Assembly (NCBI GenBank): GCA_021186555.1
Contig: JAJKFL010000005.1
Location: forward strand, 22,508,635-22,572,634
DNA: 64,000 nt
Reading direction: 5' to 3'
Source: Reticulitermes speratus
Lineage: Eukaryota; Arthropoda; Insecta; Blattodea; Rhinotermitidae
Shown: one piece after another, positions 20,340 to 33,214 of the stretch
How the letters are laid out: each line of letters opens with the position of its first letter
Position numbering within the stretch: the first letter of the stretch is position 1
Notes under the pieces: model-generated
The model's input: the letters and a program-made list of their open reading frames with translations, nothing else
Told to the model about the DNA's origin: nothing
The model's database searches: none
Position numbers and translations under genes: made by a program

Positions 20340-22504
20340 ATTAAATTTTTATGACCTAGAGATCCTTACTTGTGAAGATCCCTCTTATATTTCGTACGGT
20401 AACTCATGTGTGGCAACTTCCATGGTGCTTTCATAGTCAAAGCAGTTGTGATTTATGTTATACGACTTTTACTAAAGTAGTTTCTTTAGCACCAAGCAAC
20501 AGCTTGCTTGTTGCAGAACAAGTAGCCACTCAGGTGATCGGAGAAATCTCCCCATTTTGTTATCCTCAAAGGTTTATTTCCTCATTTACAAGAACCCTGT
20601 CCTGGACTAGATTAATTCAGTCAATTTCTACACCCTGATTATTACAAAACACTTTTTTAATTTTACCTTCCCTCATATAGGCCTAGGTTCATGACCAATA
20701 TTTTGAATGAATTCCTCATTTCTGCATGAGTGATACACATCCCTTTTCTCACCTATATTGGTTACACTATTTTCTTTGGTGCATATTGCAAATTATGAAG
20801 CCCTTCATTTTATAACCTTCCCCATGCTCAACTTATTTCGTCTGTTAATGTCCACATATTCATCCAACCGCTCTGTTCTGAAACATCCGCATTTATATTA
20901 TTATCTTAAGATGTGATATAACATTTCAATTTATACACAAGGCCATATGAAGTAATATTTTCGGTCGGATATAGCCTGCTACGTAGGATGTGGGCGTCGT
21001 AACTTGGATTTTCCTCCACCCTTTTTAGGGACGTAACAACGTTACCATTTCGCTCGTCACAACCCTAAGCTACGCAAAAAGGTTGAATGAAGATACAGTA
21101 AAATTTAAAACAACTTTTATAGTGTTGTCCCTAAGTGGAAATGGAAAATTTGTTATTTTTAAAATGGCCATTATTTATTTGTCGAAAAAATTTACAACTT
21201 TACCTAAAATTCACGCACACGCTTCAATTAATGTAATGATGTTTTCTGTTCACTGTAGGTAATTTGAGAAATATTTTTGTATTTACTGAAAGAATTATAG
21301 TAAATATAATAATGGGGAAATACTGAGAATGTTACTGAAACAGGCTCGTGTGCGAGCTTGAGTAATCCTCTTCTTATCCAGTCGTTAGGTTAAATCGTTT
21401 AAAGTAATTTTCATGACAAACTCATTACATTCTCTGCTGCTGTATTTCAGACAACAGAATCTTTTCTTACACTAAAGCTAGGGACCAAATAAAAAGGAGC
21501 TATTTTTTGCCCGAAATACGATGTTGTAACCTGAAAATTATTCGACTGATGCCGCTGTTTGTTTTATTACGTATCATTATTGTATACCTATAACAATGCT
21601 TTGTATAATTTCCTAAAGATCTCATATTTCCTTGTGTTCCTTTTCTTCGTGGGCTCTTTGTCTTCAATCGAAACTTGAGTTGTCGCATGCATTCACATTA
21701 TTTACATACCGTTTGTATGTCTGAAATGCTTTACAGCTTATATATTTTGTCATCATTAAATCCTTTTAAAACAAACACTGGTGTGTGTATAGGCTGTGAA
21801 GTGTTAGCGAATTTCACTGTAATTTTCGCTGACATTTCTGCTTCATATTCTGAAGTATCTTGTTTCGAATCTTGCCCCACTAATGTCTTAACTGAGGTTT
21901 CTCGTGTCGTTAAATAACCCAAGAATCAATAAGTAAATCAGGTAATTAATCTAAAAGCTTATTTCAGCCATTCGTGGGACATGTACAGCGTCGAGACTCG
22001 TTTAGTGCGAACTTCCTATCTAATGAGTATCGGGGGCATTTTCCAGGGGTAATGCGACCTAAGCCTGTAGCTAACAACCTATCTTTGTCTTGTGTCGAGA
22101 TTAAGAATACTGGGGATGTGCCATAACTCCTTATAACTTTATTGTGAGGTGCTTCTTGAAAGTCACATTCTACCTTCTTGGGTGCAGTGCATATTGCTCT
22201 GCTTTAACACAGTTTTTCTTATGCCACCTCTCTTATCTTTGCCTCCCTCGTTTTCGTTTCCGTATTGGTGTTCGTTCCTCGGAGCGAAGTTTTAGTCCTT
22301 TGTTACCCACTCACCCTAAAAGTCTTTGTTCGTTGGTTTGTAAAGTATCCTTTACTATATTCTTTGATATCTAAATTTTTGACTAGGAACTGGTACACCT
22401 CTTTGAGTTTTGATATGGCATGCCCTTGCCATAGTTTGCCATACGTGTCAATCTTGTATTTTAATTTTAAAGAGTTATGTATTATATTAGGTAATATTTT
22501 CGTG
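20340..22504. other. unique AT-rich sequence
   Basis: No protein similarity or repeat was recognised in about 2.1 kb. Frames at 20372-20638, 21675-21917 and 22144-22531 overlap others on both strands and are uninformative. Confidence 0.4.
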
Positions 22505-22748
22505 GCCTTTCCCGGTGGCCGTGCGGTCTAGGGCGTGGGTTTGCAGCCTCTTGTTTGCGGGAATTGGGGGCTCGAATCCCGCTGAGAGTTCGTCTCTTGT
22601 GTTTGTTGTGTGTTGTGTGTTGTGTAGGTAGCGGCCTCTGCGGCAAGCAGAGGAGTCCCACCGGGCGTGTGTGTCTGCTTATTTGTGATCTGAAAACCTA
22701 GAAATTAAGGCGTCCTAGGCCCGATTTTGTCTGTAACGCCACAGAAGA
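22505..22748 (+). mobile_element. SINE-1, diverged copy
   Basis: The head is GCCTTTCCCGGTGGCCGTGC followed by GGTCTAGGGCG. The B box GGCTCGAATCCC is at 22569-22580. The body has an expanded TGTTGTGTGTTGTGTGTTG run, AGGTAGCGGCCTCTGCGG and GGAGTCCCACCGGGCGTG. It ends GTCCTAGGCCCGATTTTGTC. The poly(A) has decayed and no target duplication is clear. Confidence 0.85.
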
Positions 22749-22749
22749 A

Positions 22750-25700
22750 GATAGTTTCTTTCGCTCTGCTGTGATTGCACCACAGATATGTTAGTAGGAT
22801 TTGTAATTCGTTCATTTCCTACGCACACTTTATTGTACCTCTTTAATAGTTCTTGTATTATTCATCAATTGACATACGTATAACAAATTACATATTATAT
22901 TATATCGTATTATATCATAATCTCCTTCAGACTCATTTGATCCCTTCTGCGTGTTGTGGTTCTATACATTAGCGCCACACCCATACCCTTACATCGTGTT
23001 CCTGGTTACTGCCTATCCCCTTGTAGTACGGGTATGCCGTTCGTTATTTACAGTGACAACTTTACGTTCTGTTATTTTATACATCTTTCCCACACTCGTA
23101 TGGTTCTTCAATACAGCGAGTCAGTTATCAGGATACGTGGTAGGTATTTGGACATTTTATTCTAAATCTCTAGACACATTTCTTAACTCCGAGTTGCAAG
23201 TCTGCGAATAAAAACGTCGTAGTTTTCTAGATTTAATTAACACCAAAATTTGTAGAACACCTATAGGACTGTGTTTTGTGAAGCTGATAATTTTGTTTCA
23301 TTCTTCATTCTCAACTATTTTATGTTTCTTGTATCCAAATATTTTTAAGAACTCTTTATTTACAGAAGCTAGTACACACTCTTTGATCATGGTAGCCGCG
23401 ACTTGATATGTTATCCTTCTGCCTTGATGGATTTGTATACTTAATGCCTCTATCGATATCAAATCACTCTTTGGGCCATAACGTCACCACAGTCTTTCTC
23501 TTCTGTAGATTTATAACTTCATGTTGCCTTTGGCCACTTGCCTTCATTTATTTTACATGCACTGTCTCGTCCTATAGATAATTATCTCACACATTAGTAA
23601 TTATTGTATTTTTCGAATAACTTTTTTTTTATCTAATTGTCATTTAAAATTGCTTGTTGTTGCTTCTGTTTTTCTTTCGTCTTGACGCCCATCTGCTTTC
23701 AGTCTCCGTTATTTTTAAATGATTAATAAGTGCCTTGTATAATATTATTTATAGCCATGTATTTTGGATATTATTTTAATCAACAGTATTTTGAAGCCTA
23801 AGTATAGATATTTCTCTTCAATTTCAAAGATCTTTTGCAGTCAGGTTTACTGATTTTTTTTGTGTAGGCTTGTTTTTTTTTATAATAATTGTGTTAAAGT
23901 GGATTTTTCGACAAATTTATATAATAATTTCGTCTTACAGGTGCATAAATATGTTAGTACTTTTAAGTCGACTATATTTACCGCCTGAAAGTTTTCGAAA
24001 GAAACACTCCATAAAGCTGTATACGAAATACGGCAGATGATTGTGTGCCCGTAAGAGGAAGCAGCCTTTATCCATTGTCCATTCTGCGTCAGCTATAAGG
24101 AAGCAACGTCAGGACCATGTTGTACAATTCTAACAAAATTGCGATCAAGCGATACAAGGCAGGAAAGACGAGGACTCACGTTATAGTGGGGGTCAGCTCC
24201 TGGCAATGGCCGTGTACGTCACTGTGACGTGGGTTGACTTAATCCCAGCTGCTCCTCTTCACTCCTACAAGATACACGCGAGCACAATGTAGGATAGATC
24301 TGAAATTACCTCAACACATTGAAGGTAGAGATGTTAAAAGAGACTAAGATAAATGAATTACATCTCAAAAGGAGATAAAGACATAAAATAATCATTTACC
24401 AGTACTTTTGTATGGCTGTAAACACAGTATCTTACTTTGATTTCGTTAATTACATATTTCTGACAACAATTGTCTCTCAAATGGAGGACGCTTCTTATAT
24501 TTACTTATTTTATTGTTAGTTTGTTTATTGAGTTCCCAGTTGAACAGTTATAATGTGTAGTGTCGTCTGGTAGAAATATTAATGAATGATCATTTGGAAA
24601 GAATGTCTCGAAATTTACGGTAGTGTGTGGGAATATTTGTAGAAATACTGAAGAAAACCGAAAGGTCTGTCCGTACAACCGACATCCGGAACAAAACGAA
24701 AACCCGAACTTCCCAAATACGAAGCAGGAGAGCCGTCCCTCCACTCGACCGTGACATTCAATTTAGAAGCTACTATAACAGTGCCTCATGGTTTGGACAG
24801 GCCACTGTAATTGTGAGGATAAAGAAATCGTGGCTCGAATAAAGGAGACGACAAATATATACAGAATTTTGGTGAGGGAATGTCGTGGAAAACAATCACG
24901 TGAAAATCAGAAGTAGGTACTTGGGTAATATTAACCTTGATATCAGGAAATTGGGTTGAGAGGATGAAAGGAGACTGAATCCATGTTCTGCTAATAGAAC
25001 GACCTTAAAAAGTCTAGTTCATAAAGGATCATTAATGTTATACATTTTGGGTTTCTGAAATAAGTACATATTTTTATAGCAACTAAGCGAGAAAGTTTTC
25101 GAAGTTCGACTCACAAATCCCTTGCTCGTTTATTACTCAGTCCTAAAAATACTAGCTGCAAAGTGCCTACAAATTAGGAAGCATTATTTGTTTTTACAGT
25201 GCTTCATTACTTCAAATCATGTAACTTTGGGTGTCTTCCTAATCTCCTTTTTCTCGAAACTCTTGAAGTACTAGTATTTCCGTACAATTAGTTACGGAGT
25301 ATCACATCCATATTATTCAACACATAAAGCTGTAATTTTTTTCAGTGAACACAAGTACAGTAATATAATTAGTTAAAATTTGGCAAGTAGCTTTCAAATA
25401 CTAATGCTTCACATCATGAAATTAACCTTTTGCCATTCTCTTCATTTCCTGAATATGTAGCTTTGGCATTTTCTTTTTGCACAGTTAATCAAACCAGCGT
25501 TCCCCTTAGTATGAAGACTGTGCCTCGCAGCTGTATCAACACTCTTTACATTTTGCTTCTTCCTCCTCGTAAGACATCAGCAATCTGCCACGTTCGAGCC
25601 GAGGTGTTTACGTCTCACGCTTCGGTTCGTGCGGATGTATAATCTCCCGTTCACTGCTCAGGGCACGAACTCCTAACCCCACAGGAATTCCTATGTTTAA

Positions 25701-26240
25701 CCAGTGTCTTCGCTTATTTCATCAAACATTGCCACGGTGGCAGCTAAGACGTAGTTTTCTCCAGAAAAGAGAAGTGTTTGGGGATGTATCATGAAAATAA
25801 ATCTCAGATTAAGTAATTACGTAATTAAGAACGAAACTTATTAACTAAATCACTGATGAACTAGCTACGTAACACATTTCCTAATGCAACTCAGCAACAA
25901 GTTCGTTGATACTTGATATTCAGTTAGATGGTCAATTGCCTTTTGAAGGAAACCCACTTTAAAACATCTGACACACTCCTGAATACAATCTAGTCATCGT
26001 TCCCTAACACGTACATTGTTTCTTCCATTCAGGTCTAAATAATTCTTTGCAGGAAAGGTATTCCTGACAGTGCAATAGCTGCTCAATTATTCAAAGAAAT
26101 CCGCAACCTGTTGCGGAATCCGAAGATAAAATGCCATACTAAGAACAGCACAGTTCTGGTTCCTACTACGAGCGAAATTAATCCATATGTGTGAAGCAAA
26201 ATAAATGAAATTAGTAGTTGAAAAATAATTGTATGTATCC
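22750..26240. other. unique sequence, no gene seen
   Basis: About 3.5 kb of AT-rich sequence. A short hairpin ACGTCACTGTGACGT lies at 24216-24230. Frames at 24505-24842 and 25430-25642 resemble nothing I recognise. Confidence 0.4.
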
Positions 26241-26249
26241 AATACTGAT

Positions 26250-26432
26250 GTTTCACTGCAGTACGTTTTCACCTAACACTTTGTAGCCATCTCCAGGCAG
26301 TTCGTAAGTAAATGTGAACGTTCTTGCAGGGCATGTAATGTCCTATGTATGGTGATGTAAACTGCGGGAGTTTTACGAGCTGCATGAAGATGGCTAAAAT
26401 TTTAGCCGAAACATGTCGCAGTGAAATAAGTT
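26250..26432. mobile_element. small foldback with opposed hammerhead-like motifs
   Basis: The left arm (about 26250-26303) and right arm (about 26372-26432) align as inverted repeats through TTTCACTGC, TAGCCATCT and GGCAGTTCGTAA versus GCAGCTCGTAA. Each arm is one ribozyme-like motif: minus strand in the left, plus strand in the right. The spacer is about 70 bases and unremarkable. The same head-to-head layout occurs at 16995-17435, 37300-37655, 42082-42262 and 49685-49936. Confidence 0.65.
26380..26421 (+). ncRNA. hammerhead-like motif, core C replaced
   Basis: CTGC and GCAG form a perfect 4-bp stem I. GGCTAAAA and TTTTAGCC form a perfect 8-bp stem II with no loop left over. GAAACATGTC gives the short stem III and cleavage-site C. 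The core reads ATGAAGA where CTGAAGA is expected, so the catalytic C is lost or an A is inserted. Probably inactive or weak. Confidence 0.5.
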
Positions 26433-26647
26433 TTAAACAAGTACAAATGTTGCTCCGACTGTTATTTTAATTTTTATATTCCGACAATTATAATTCCACT
26501 ATTTGAGATAACAACAACAACACTGAAACAAAATTTGACAATCGCTGTTTGTAAAGTGGAGGACTCTTCATAAGACCAAAAAAAAAATCTTTATATTTTG
26601 GTGTGACTACCTGATGGTGGCCATATAGATGGGCCGTAACATGTTAT

Positions 26648-26916
26648 TTTTATTTTTTTTTCTGTGGCTCGACAGACCTATATGGGCCTGGGCCTCCTCG
26701 TTTCGTCGAGGTTTCGTGATCACACTAAGACACACTACACTCGGTAGGACTCCTCTGAACGAGGGACCAGTTCGTCGCAGAGACCTCTACCTGACAATAC
26801 ACAACACTCACAAGAGACAGACATCCATGCCCCCGGTGGGATTCGAAATCACGATCCTAGTAAACGAGCTGCCGCAGATCCACGCCTTAGACCGCACGGC
26901 CACTGGGATCGGCCGA
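26648..26916 (-). mobile_element. SINE-1, full length with target duplication
   Basis: The poly(T) on the plus strand (about 26644-26660) is the A tail. The complement gives CTGTGGCTCGACAG, CCTCGACGAAACGAGGAGGC, GGAGTCCTACCGAGTGTAG, a B-box-like GATTTCGAATCCC (26838-26850) and the GCGGTCTAAGGCG head. AACATGTTAT flanks it at 26638-26647 and 26917-26926. The match extends to 15 of 16 bases if GGCCG is included. Confidence 0.9.
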
Positions 26917-27481
26917 AACATGTTATACTACAAATATAATGAGTGTATGACTTTATTCTACTACGTGTTCTGATATTCTGACCTTATACTTAATTATTGG
27001 ATTAATCAACAAAACGAGATGACGCTACCTAAACTTGTTAATTTTATCATTACATCTCACACTCCTTTCTAGATAAAAGGGGCTAGGTGTATTCTCTCCC
27101 ATTCATGCTTCATACTCCAAACTCATCCTCCTTTGTATTCAAGATTCTAATACTATTGAACGAACGAGGAGTACAAATCATGAAGTTCCACATTACGCAC
27201 GTTTTTCGACCTCCTGTTACGTCTCCAGTAAAGACGGAATATTCTCCTCAGTACCAGTTTCTCAAACAGCCTAAACCTATGCTCTTCTGTTATCGTGACA
27301 GAACAAATTTTATTAGACTCCAAATAACAGGCTAATATAGATGTGTACGCAAATTCTGTAAGCTTCCTTGCAATCAGGAGCTACGTAAGCTACTAAAATG
27401 TCCTAACATTCATTTTGACTTGCCTTTCAGCGTGATGTCAAAATCTGACCAATCAGAGAAACAGTAAAGGAACACGAGTGC

Positions 27482-27875
27482 GGTGTTTTCCTATATGTAG
27501 CATCATACCGGCAGCTCAACAGTGCTGTGGTGTCCTGTATGTACTATCGTACCACCAGCTCAACAGTGCTGTGCTGTCCTGTATGTAGTATCGTACCACC
27601 ACCTCAACAGTGCTGTGCTGTCCTGTATGTAGTATCGTACCGCCAGCTCAACGGTGCTGTGCTGTTCTATATGTAGTATCGTACCGCCAGCTCAACAGTG
27701 CTGTGCTGTTCTATATGTAGTATCGTACCGCCAGCTCAACAGTGCGGTGCTCTCCTATATGTAACATCGTTTCGTCAGTTCAACAATGCAGTGATGTCCT
27801 GTCTGCAGTATTGTACTGTTAGGCCAAGAATCCACAATTTTCCTATCTGTAGTACGCTGCCTCTAGTTTAAGAGG
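27482..27875. repeat. 44-bp tandem array, about 9 units
   Basis: The marker AGCTCAACAGTGCTGTG recurs at 27513, 27557, 27601, 27645, 27689 and 27733, then in decayed form at 27777, 27821 and 27864, a constant 44-base step. Each unit also contains CCTGTATGTAGTATCGTACC. Divergence rises toward the right end. Not coding. Confidence 0.92.
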
Positions 27876-28299
27876 CATATGAAGCCTGATTTTTATCGTA
27901 ATATTTATTATGTGAAGGGTGGAACATAAATGTGTACTTGGCAACTTGTATTGCACTTGACTTTGTCTCTGTATTGAGATTTAAATGCTGTACTATTTTC
28001 AGGGCCCAGTGAGTTTGAAAATATGTCTAGAATTCTCGTTGTCACAGCGAAGATTTTGAATTTCAAACGAACCTTTCTTGATGTGCAATACATTTTGTTT
28101 TGAAGTATGCTGATATTTGAAGGACTGTTATGAAGTTGTTTCCATGTTTTTATGGTTGAGAACATACTTCAGAATGTTATTTGCAAATGGTGTATTATGG
28201 AAATGGATTCATATGGACCTCGTGAACACAATGATTAGTTAGTTAGGAACTAACAATTTTAACATTAAAAATTGTAAGTTTAACCCACGCAGTGTATTG

Positions 28300-28378
28300 G
28301 TGTGTTTTGTATTTATCTCAGAACAAACTGCGATTATATTCCTATACAAAATTAACTGGTTGGTTTTTATAACTATGC
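28300..28378 (+). repeat. dispersed repeat D1, copy 1
   Basis: ATCTCAGAACAAACTGCGAT, then TATACAAAATTAACTGGTTG and GTTTTTATAACTA, match the sequence at 38462-38540 at most positions. The family is unidentified and non-coding here. Confidence 0.6.
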
Positions 28379-28379
28379 A

Positions 28380-31300
28380 ACGTGTAAGTTGGCGTAAATC
28401 TTCAAATTACTAAATATTCAAACATAATTCAGATGAATTTTATTCTCTGAAGGTTTATTGAGACTTACATATAATGGAGGCAAGCTTCTGGATAATAAAA
28501 AATTTACGCAGGTTTCTAAAATTGCAATAAAAATGTAAAATGAGAACTTCCAGTAATTTACTCTGGGAACGTACCTCACAAATAGTTTTATATCTGTATG
28601 CCAGTCCGATTCCAGACAGACCTAGATTGTTTACAAGTAGTGCATACATTAAGTTATGAGGAAATGTTTTTATGAGGTGTCAAATTGAAAATAAAACGAG
28701 GAATAGAAATAGTATGAAGGTGGATCATAGAAAAAAAAAACGTGAAACTTTGTGTGGGGTGGACTGAACATTTTCAGGCTTTAGTTGAAAAGCGGAGTTT
28801 ATATCAGACTAAAGTATCCGTAAATGATTTAAATGGAAATTCATGTGGCTAAATATTTAACAGTAAATATTTAACAGTGTAACTTACTATCAACTGTGGA
28901 TTTCTAAGTTTTCATTCGTGCTTTGCCGTGTGTCAGAATCAAAATGCGGAATAGAAACTGCAATACCTCACTTTTTATGCAAGATAGTGCACACAAATAA
29001 TGTACAGACATACAAACAAGAGAAACAAATTAAAATAAATAACTGTTCCTACGGCTTCTTGCTTGTAAGGATTCTTAATTGTCTTTTAAATTTCACATTT
29101 TCACGTGAAGTCAACAGCAAACGTAGACAAAATGTCATTATTATTCCGTCCAATGGAAACATAACAATTTCGTTCCTGCCACGGTATGTTTCCGCTTTGT
29201 GTTCATCACGGTGACATTTCAACTGCAAATTTTTGTGACTGGTGTTTTATTGTTTTTACTTTCTAACACCTTTCTTAAAATTTATTTATATATTTTTAGT
29301 ATTTTTTACATAAGTAGGCGTGTGTTTTTGGCGTTTGTCTACAGTAAGACGGGAATTAAATTATTTCATTTGTTAGTAGTTCTTATTGCCTGGTACTGTT
29401 TGTAGTATATCTCCATGACGTGTATTCTTTCTAGAGAAGTTAATGTACTTTATGCTGGACAGAAACTCGCTACCTTTTAAACAGACTGAAAGTTAACTGG
29501 CATGTTGACCATATCTCTTCACTAGACACTACGTTGAAATATTTTTTGTCTGAAATCTTATTCCTTTAAAATTCATCTCGACTCTTAAATTAGATACTCC
29601 TTTATGTCAAGAAATTGCACATTCTGAAGAAAGTTTAATTAATATGAAAGATTTACACGTAGCTTATATTCCATTTTGAGGAAAATTGTAGGTGTAATTA
29701 ATCATGTTAAAAAATAACATTCGATGCTTTTTAATGCTTCGTGGACCGGCGAAGACACTTCGCAGAGCGACAGTCGTTGCAGCTCTCAATTTAAGGAAAG
29801 CTGAATCAAGGACATATTAATATTAGAACTGCTTTATCATAATAGAAACACGTAAGACAATTTTCAAAACCAAGCTATAGTTCCGATACATTTATTTAAA
29901 TTTCTCAATAAAAATATGATGAATTTTTATGTACACCGCTACAAAACACTTCCGAAATGCCTGTGCCATTGCCCTTGATATGCTTTTCCCTAGTTTATTC
30001 CCATATGAAAATCATTATCGGTAAATGCTTTGGTATTTGGACATAGTGAATTCCGGCAGGTACGGCAACCCATGTTCGATTATCTGGCTTTATTCCGTTC
30101 AACAAACCTGCAATTATGAATAAACCTTTTCAAAACCTCAGTGTATGATGGTTTCATTGCAGCGTGTGCGGAATTTTTTATGTTCGTAACGCTGGTCACA
30201 GACACAAAACGTATATGGAGTATCCATACATAATTTTGTGTGTTAATCACATTTCTGTTTCTACGTAGCTATTTCAGTAATTTTGTATTTGATTTACCTA
30301 ATAATGGTTGGTGAACATCATAATGTATTTGCTTTACTGGAAAAAAAAATTTGATTAATGTCAATTCGGAACTGGTAAGTGTGAAGGAAACCGTTTTCGC
30401 ACGAATTGAAAACTGTTAAAAATGCGGAAGGAACCTATCCGGGACTAATTTAATACACTGTACCTTCTTCAAAACTGACAGAATGTGCAAATTCACGAAA
30501 CAAGCATTTGAAGCAGCCACGTGTACATCTAAGATTTGAACTTATTACTTACTGAATGCTTATTGTGAATTCATTGGTTCTGGTTTAATGCACCCAGCCT
30601 TTGTTTTGCGCTTTTTGCATGAACGTCCCTTGCAAATTTACACCATTTCTTAATTTGCGCATTTCATTTTCGGTTTAATGCTTTTTGGCTGGCTGCATTC
30701 TATTAAGCTAACCCTTATTGCTGATGGGAATATCATTTGGATTTACGCTGTTTGATTTACGTCCACTTTTTCAGGAACGCAACTAGGGTGTAAAACAGAG
30801 ACTGGGTGTGCACAGTATTCCTGAAGTTTCCCTATGAAAAGGACACAGTTTCTAAGGATAATATGCCACGAAAGCTCACCGAATTATTCATTCTGTGCCC
30901 TTTTTACTTTTGGGAGGAACGTGAGCAATTGATAGAGTAACATTTGTACAGTCATGATACTTATGAACGTTTATCCTTCATCAGCTTTTATTGAGTAAAC
31001 TACAGGGAGATTGAAAGAATCTGTGTTGCCTAATTACCTTCAAAACCTGCTTCCATTATCCTAGTCAGAGCGCAAAAGGTTATGCTGTAAATCAGTTAAT
31101 ATATACGCATATATAAAATAGTTTAATACATGCATATATATAATATAATAATTGCAATCAATACACTACCCGTCTGTCTAAATTTTGTCATAACTTCATT
31201 TAACCACAATGACTGTTCTTTCAACAATTAAACAAACAACAAGTAACCACGTAAATAAATAGGTAACTGGCTAAAATAAAACCCTTTCCACTGTGTGCTG

Positions 31301-31671
31301 TTGTTTTTAAGAATAATTGTTCCTCATCTGGACAAAACATTTATCGAATTTTCAGGAACTCAAATACCCATTCCCATGACCATGTTTAAAACAGTCAGCC
31401 ATTAGACTCATCCTGAGCCGGATGGACTCACTCTACATTTTTCTTATCTACGACTTAGTTAACAGCCATCGTAATAACCTTCATTCTGCTGTTGGATAAC
31501 CAGCAACTTCTTATCTTCAAAATTCCAGTTAAAAGGTTTTATGAACTTCTCATGTCGATGCTTCAACAACCGTATCTTTCTTGACTTGATGGCCCACATA
31601 AAATTTGGCAACACTTGCAAACTACCTTGTATAAAGCTCCAGATTAAGCAGTGTTTTTCAGTCTCTTTCTA
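28380..31671. other. long AT-rich stretch, no feature recognised
   Basis: About 3.3 kb without a repeat or a coding match that I can support. This is the longest empty part of the window. Confidence 0.45.
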
Positions 31672-31846
31672 AAGGTAAAGGTAAAGTTCTCCCTAGAACA
31701 GGCCATGAAGGCCCAGAGGGGGAGTACAGGTATAGCTATTCTCTTTCTTTAACCTCGGCTAAGATGGGGGTGGGTGGTCAACGCCAAGCCCCGGCCGCTT
31801 TACCCCCGGGAATGACCCGGTACCCATTGTACTGGAGGCTAGTCTC
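31672..31846 (-). mobile_element. SINE-3 3' half
   Basis: The complement reads GGGTACCGGGTCATTCCCGG, then GGGTAAAGCGGCCGGGGC, a TTAAAGAAAGAGAATAGCTA block and GAACTTTACCTTTACCTTTA. The tRNA-like head is missing at the right end, so the copy is 5' truncated. Confidence 0.75.
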
Positions 31847-31849
31847 TTT

Positions 31850-33045
31850 GTACTTACTGTATCAGGTCCAAATATTTTCCTCAGCACCATATTTTTTAAT
31901 CTGTTCAATGTGTTTACTTTCGTTACTGTGAGAGAGAGAGATTTGCACGCCTAAAGCAAAACAAAAGGTAATTAAAACTTTATGTACTTTAAATTTCAAC
32001 CATCACGATTCGAGGACAAGGATTATAAAACGAAATATGCCAATCCTTTCTCTAAATTTCTTTTCATAACCTAGTTAAACTTAATGCTTCGCAATAAAAT
32101 AAAATATTTTAAAATGTATAAGTTTGAATGGCATTTAGGCTACGTATTATTTTCTGAGTTATGTTAGCAATGTAATCGATGTAACAGCAATGCTTTATGG
32201 ATTAAGCCCTTATTAGGGTGGAAAAATTTACAGACATTCCATGTCCTTCGCTATGTGTGCCATCCAGTATCCATGACTGCACCAGTCGGCTGCAGGAACT
32301 TCAATATTAACGTTCACTTCCGTCACGTGACAGATTACAGTGTTCGGTACAAGGTTAGATGATCCTAGATGTAGCCTATATGATGCGTCCTATTTATACG
32401 ATGGGCCTATTCAGAGATAAGGTATAATTTTGCACTTTGTGTGGAGCTTAATTTAAGTTTAAATTAGATAGGAACAACAACAATTAAATTCGCTCGATAA
32501 TTTTGGTTTAGAATATTTATATCAGTGTTTAAAATTAGACGAACATGGAAACGAAATTGCGTGGAATACAACCCTTCTTTGCGACTACGGGTTAATATAA
32601 TGGGAAACTAAGAAAATTCTGAGAAAAAGAGGAAAACTGTACTGCTGGAGAATAGTAGTAGTAGTATTGAGTATTATTGGTAGAAAAGAGAGTGGAAAAG
32701 CATAAATAAGTACATATTTAAATAATCTGTCGACTGCAAGAACATTCTGTCACACGAGCACGGATTGTTGTAACAAACGAGCAGCAGTTCAGTAAAACAA
32801 ACAAATATTATTTTCACGGAAATCCATTTGGTAATTTAAAGCGCACTTTTTTTATACTGAATATGTTAACATTATATGAATTGATATTTCGCCAAACACA
32901 GTCGCACTATTTGAGTTTGGGTTTGTTCTCGAACTTCAATTTTGCATTTAAAACTACTAACCGACCGATTTCTGAAAGATAAATGTAGCGTATTTTCTTG
33001 AAAATAGAAACCGAACACATTTTCTATATATGTAAATAAACTTCG
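31850..33045. other. unique sequence, no gene seen
   Basis: A short TAG-rich run lies at about 32646-32660. No other structure was seen. Confidence 0.4.
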
Positions 33046-33212
33046 GGGTTCGGAACATTGACTTGTACTCCGTTAGCTGTTCAGAATATCGACATTCGTA
33101 CTCTCTTATCTGTTCAGGAAATTGACATTCCTGCTCATCTGTTCAGAATATTGACATACCTACTTTGTTACCTTTGCAGAATATTGACATACCTACTGTG
33201 TTATCTGCTCAG
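33046..33212. repeat. 33-bp tandem repeat, about 5 units
   Basis: CTGTTCAGAATATTGACAT-type units start at 33077, 33110, 33139, 33172 and 33205, with a partial unit before 33077. Steps are 33, 29, 33 and 33. The repetitive frame at 33058-33252 is a by-product. Confidence 0.85.
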
Positions 33213-33214
33213 AA

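Noticed and set aside
24216-24230. ACGTCACTGTGACGT hairpin, cAMP-response-element-like
   Set aside because: A 7-bp inverted repeat in 64 kb is expected by chance, and no promoter or gene lies nearby.
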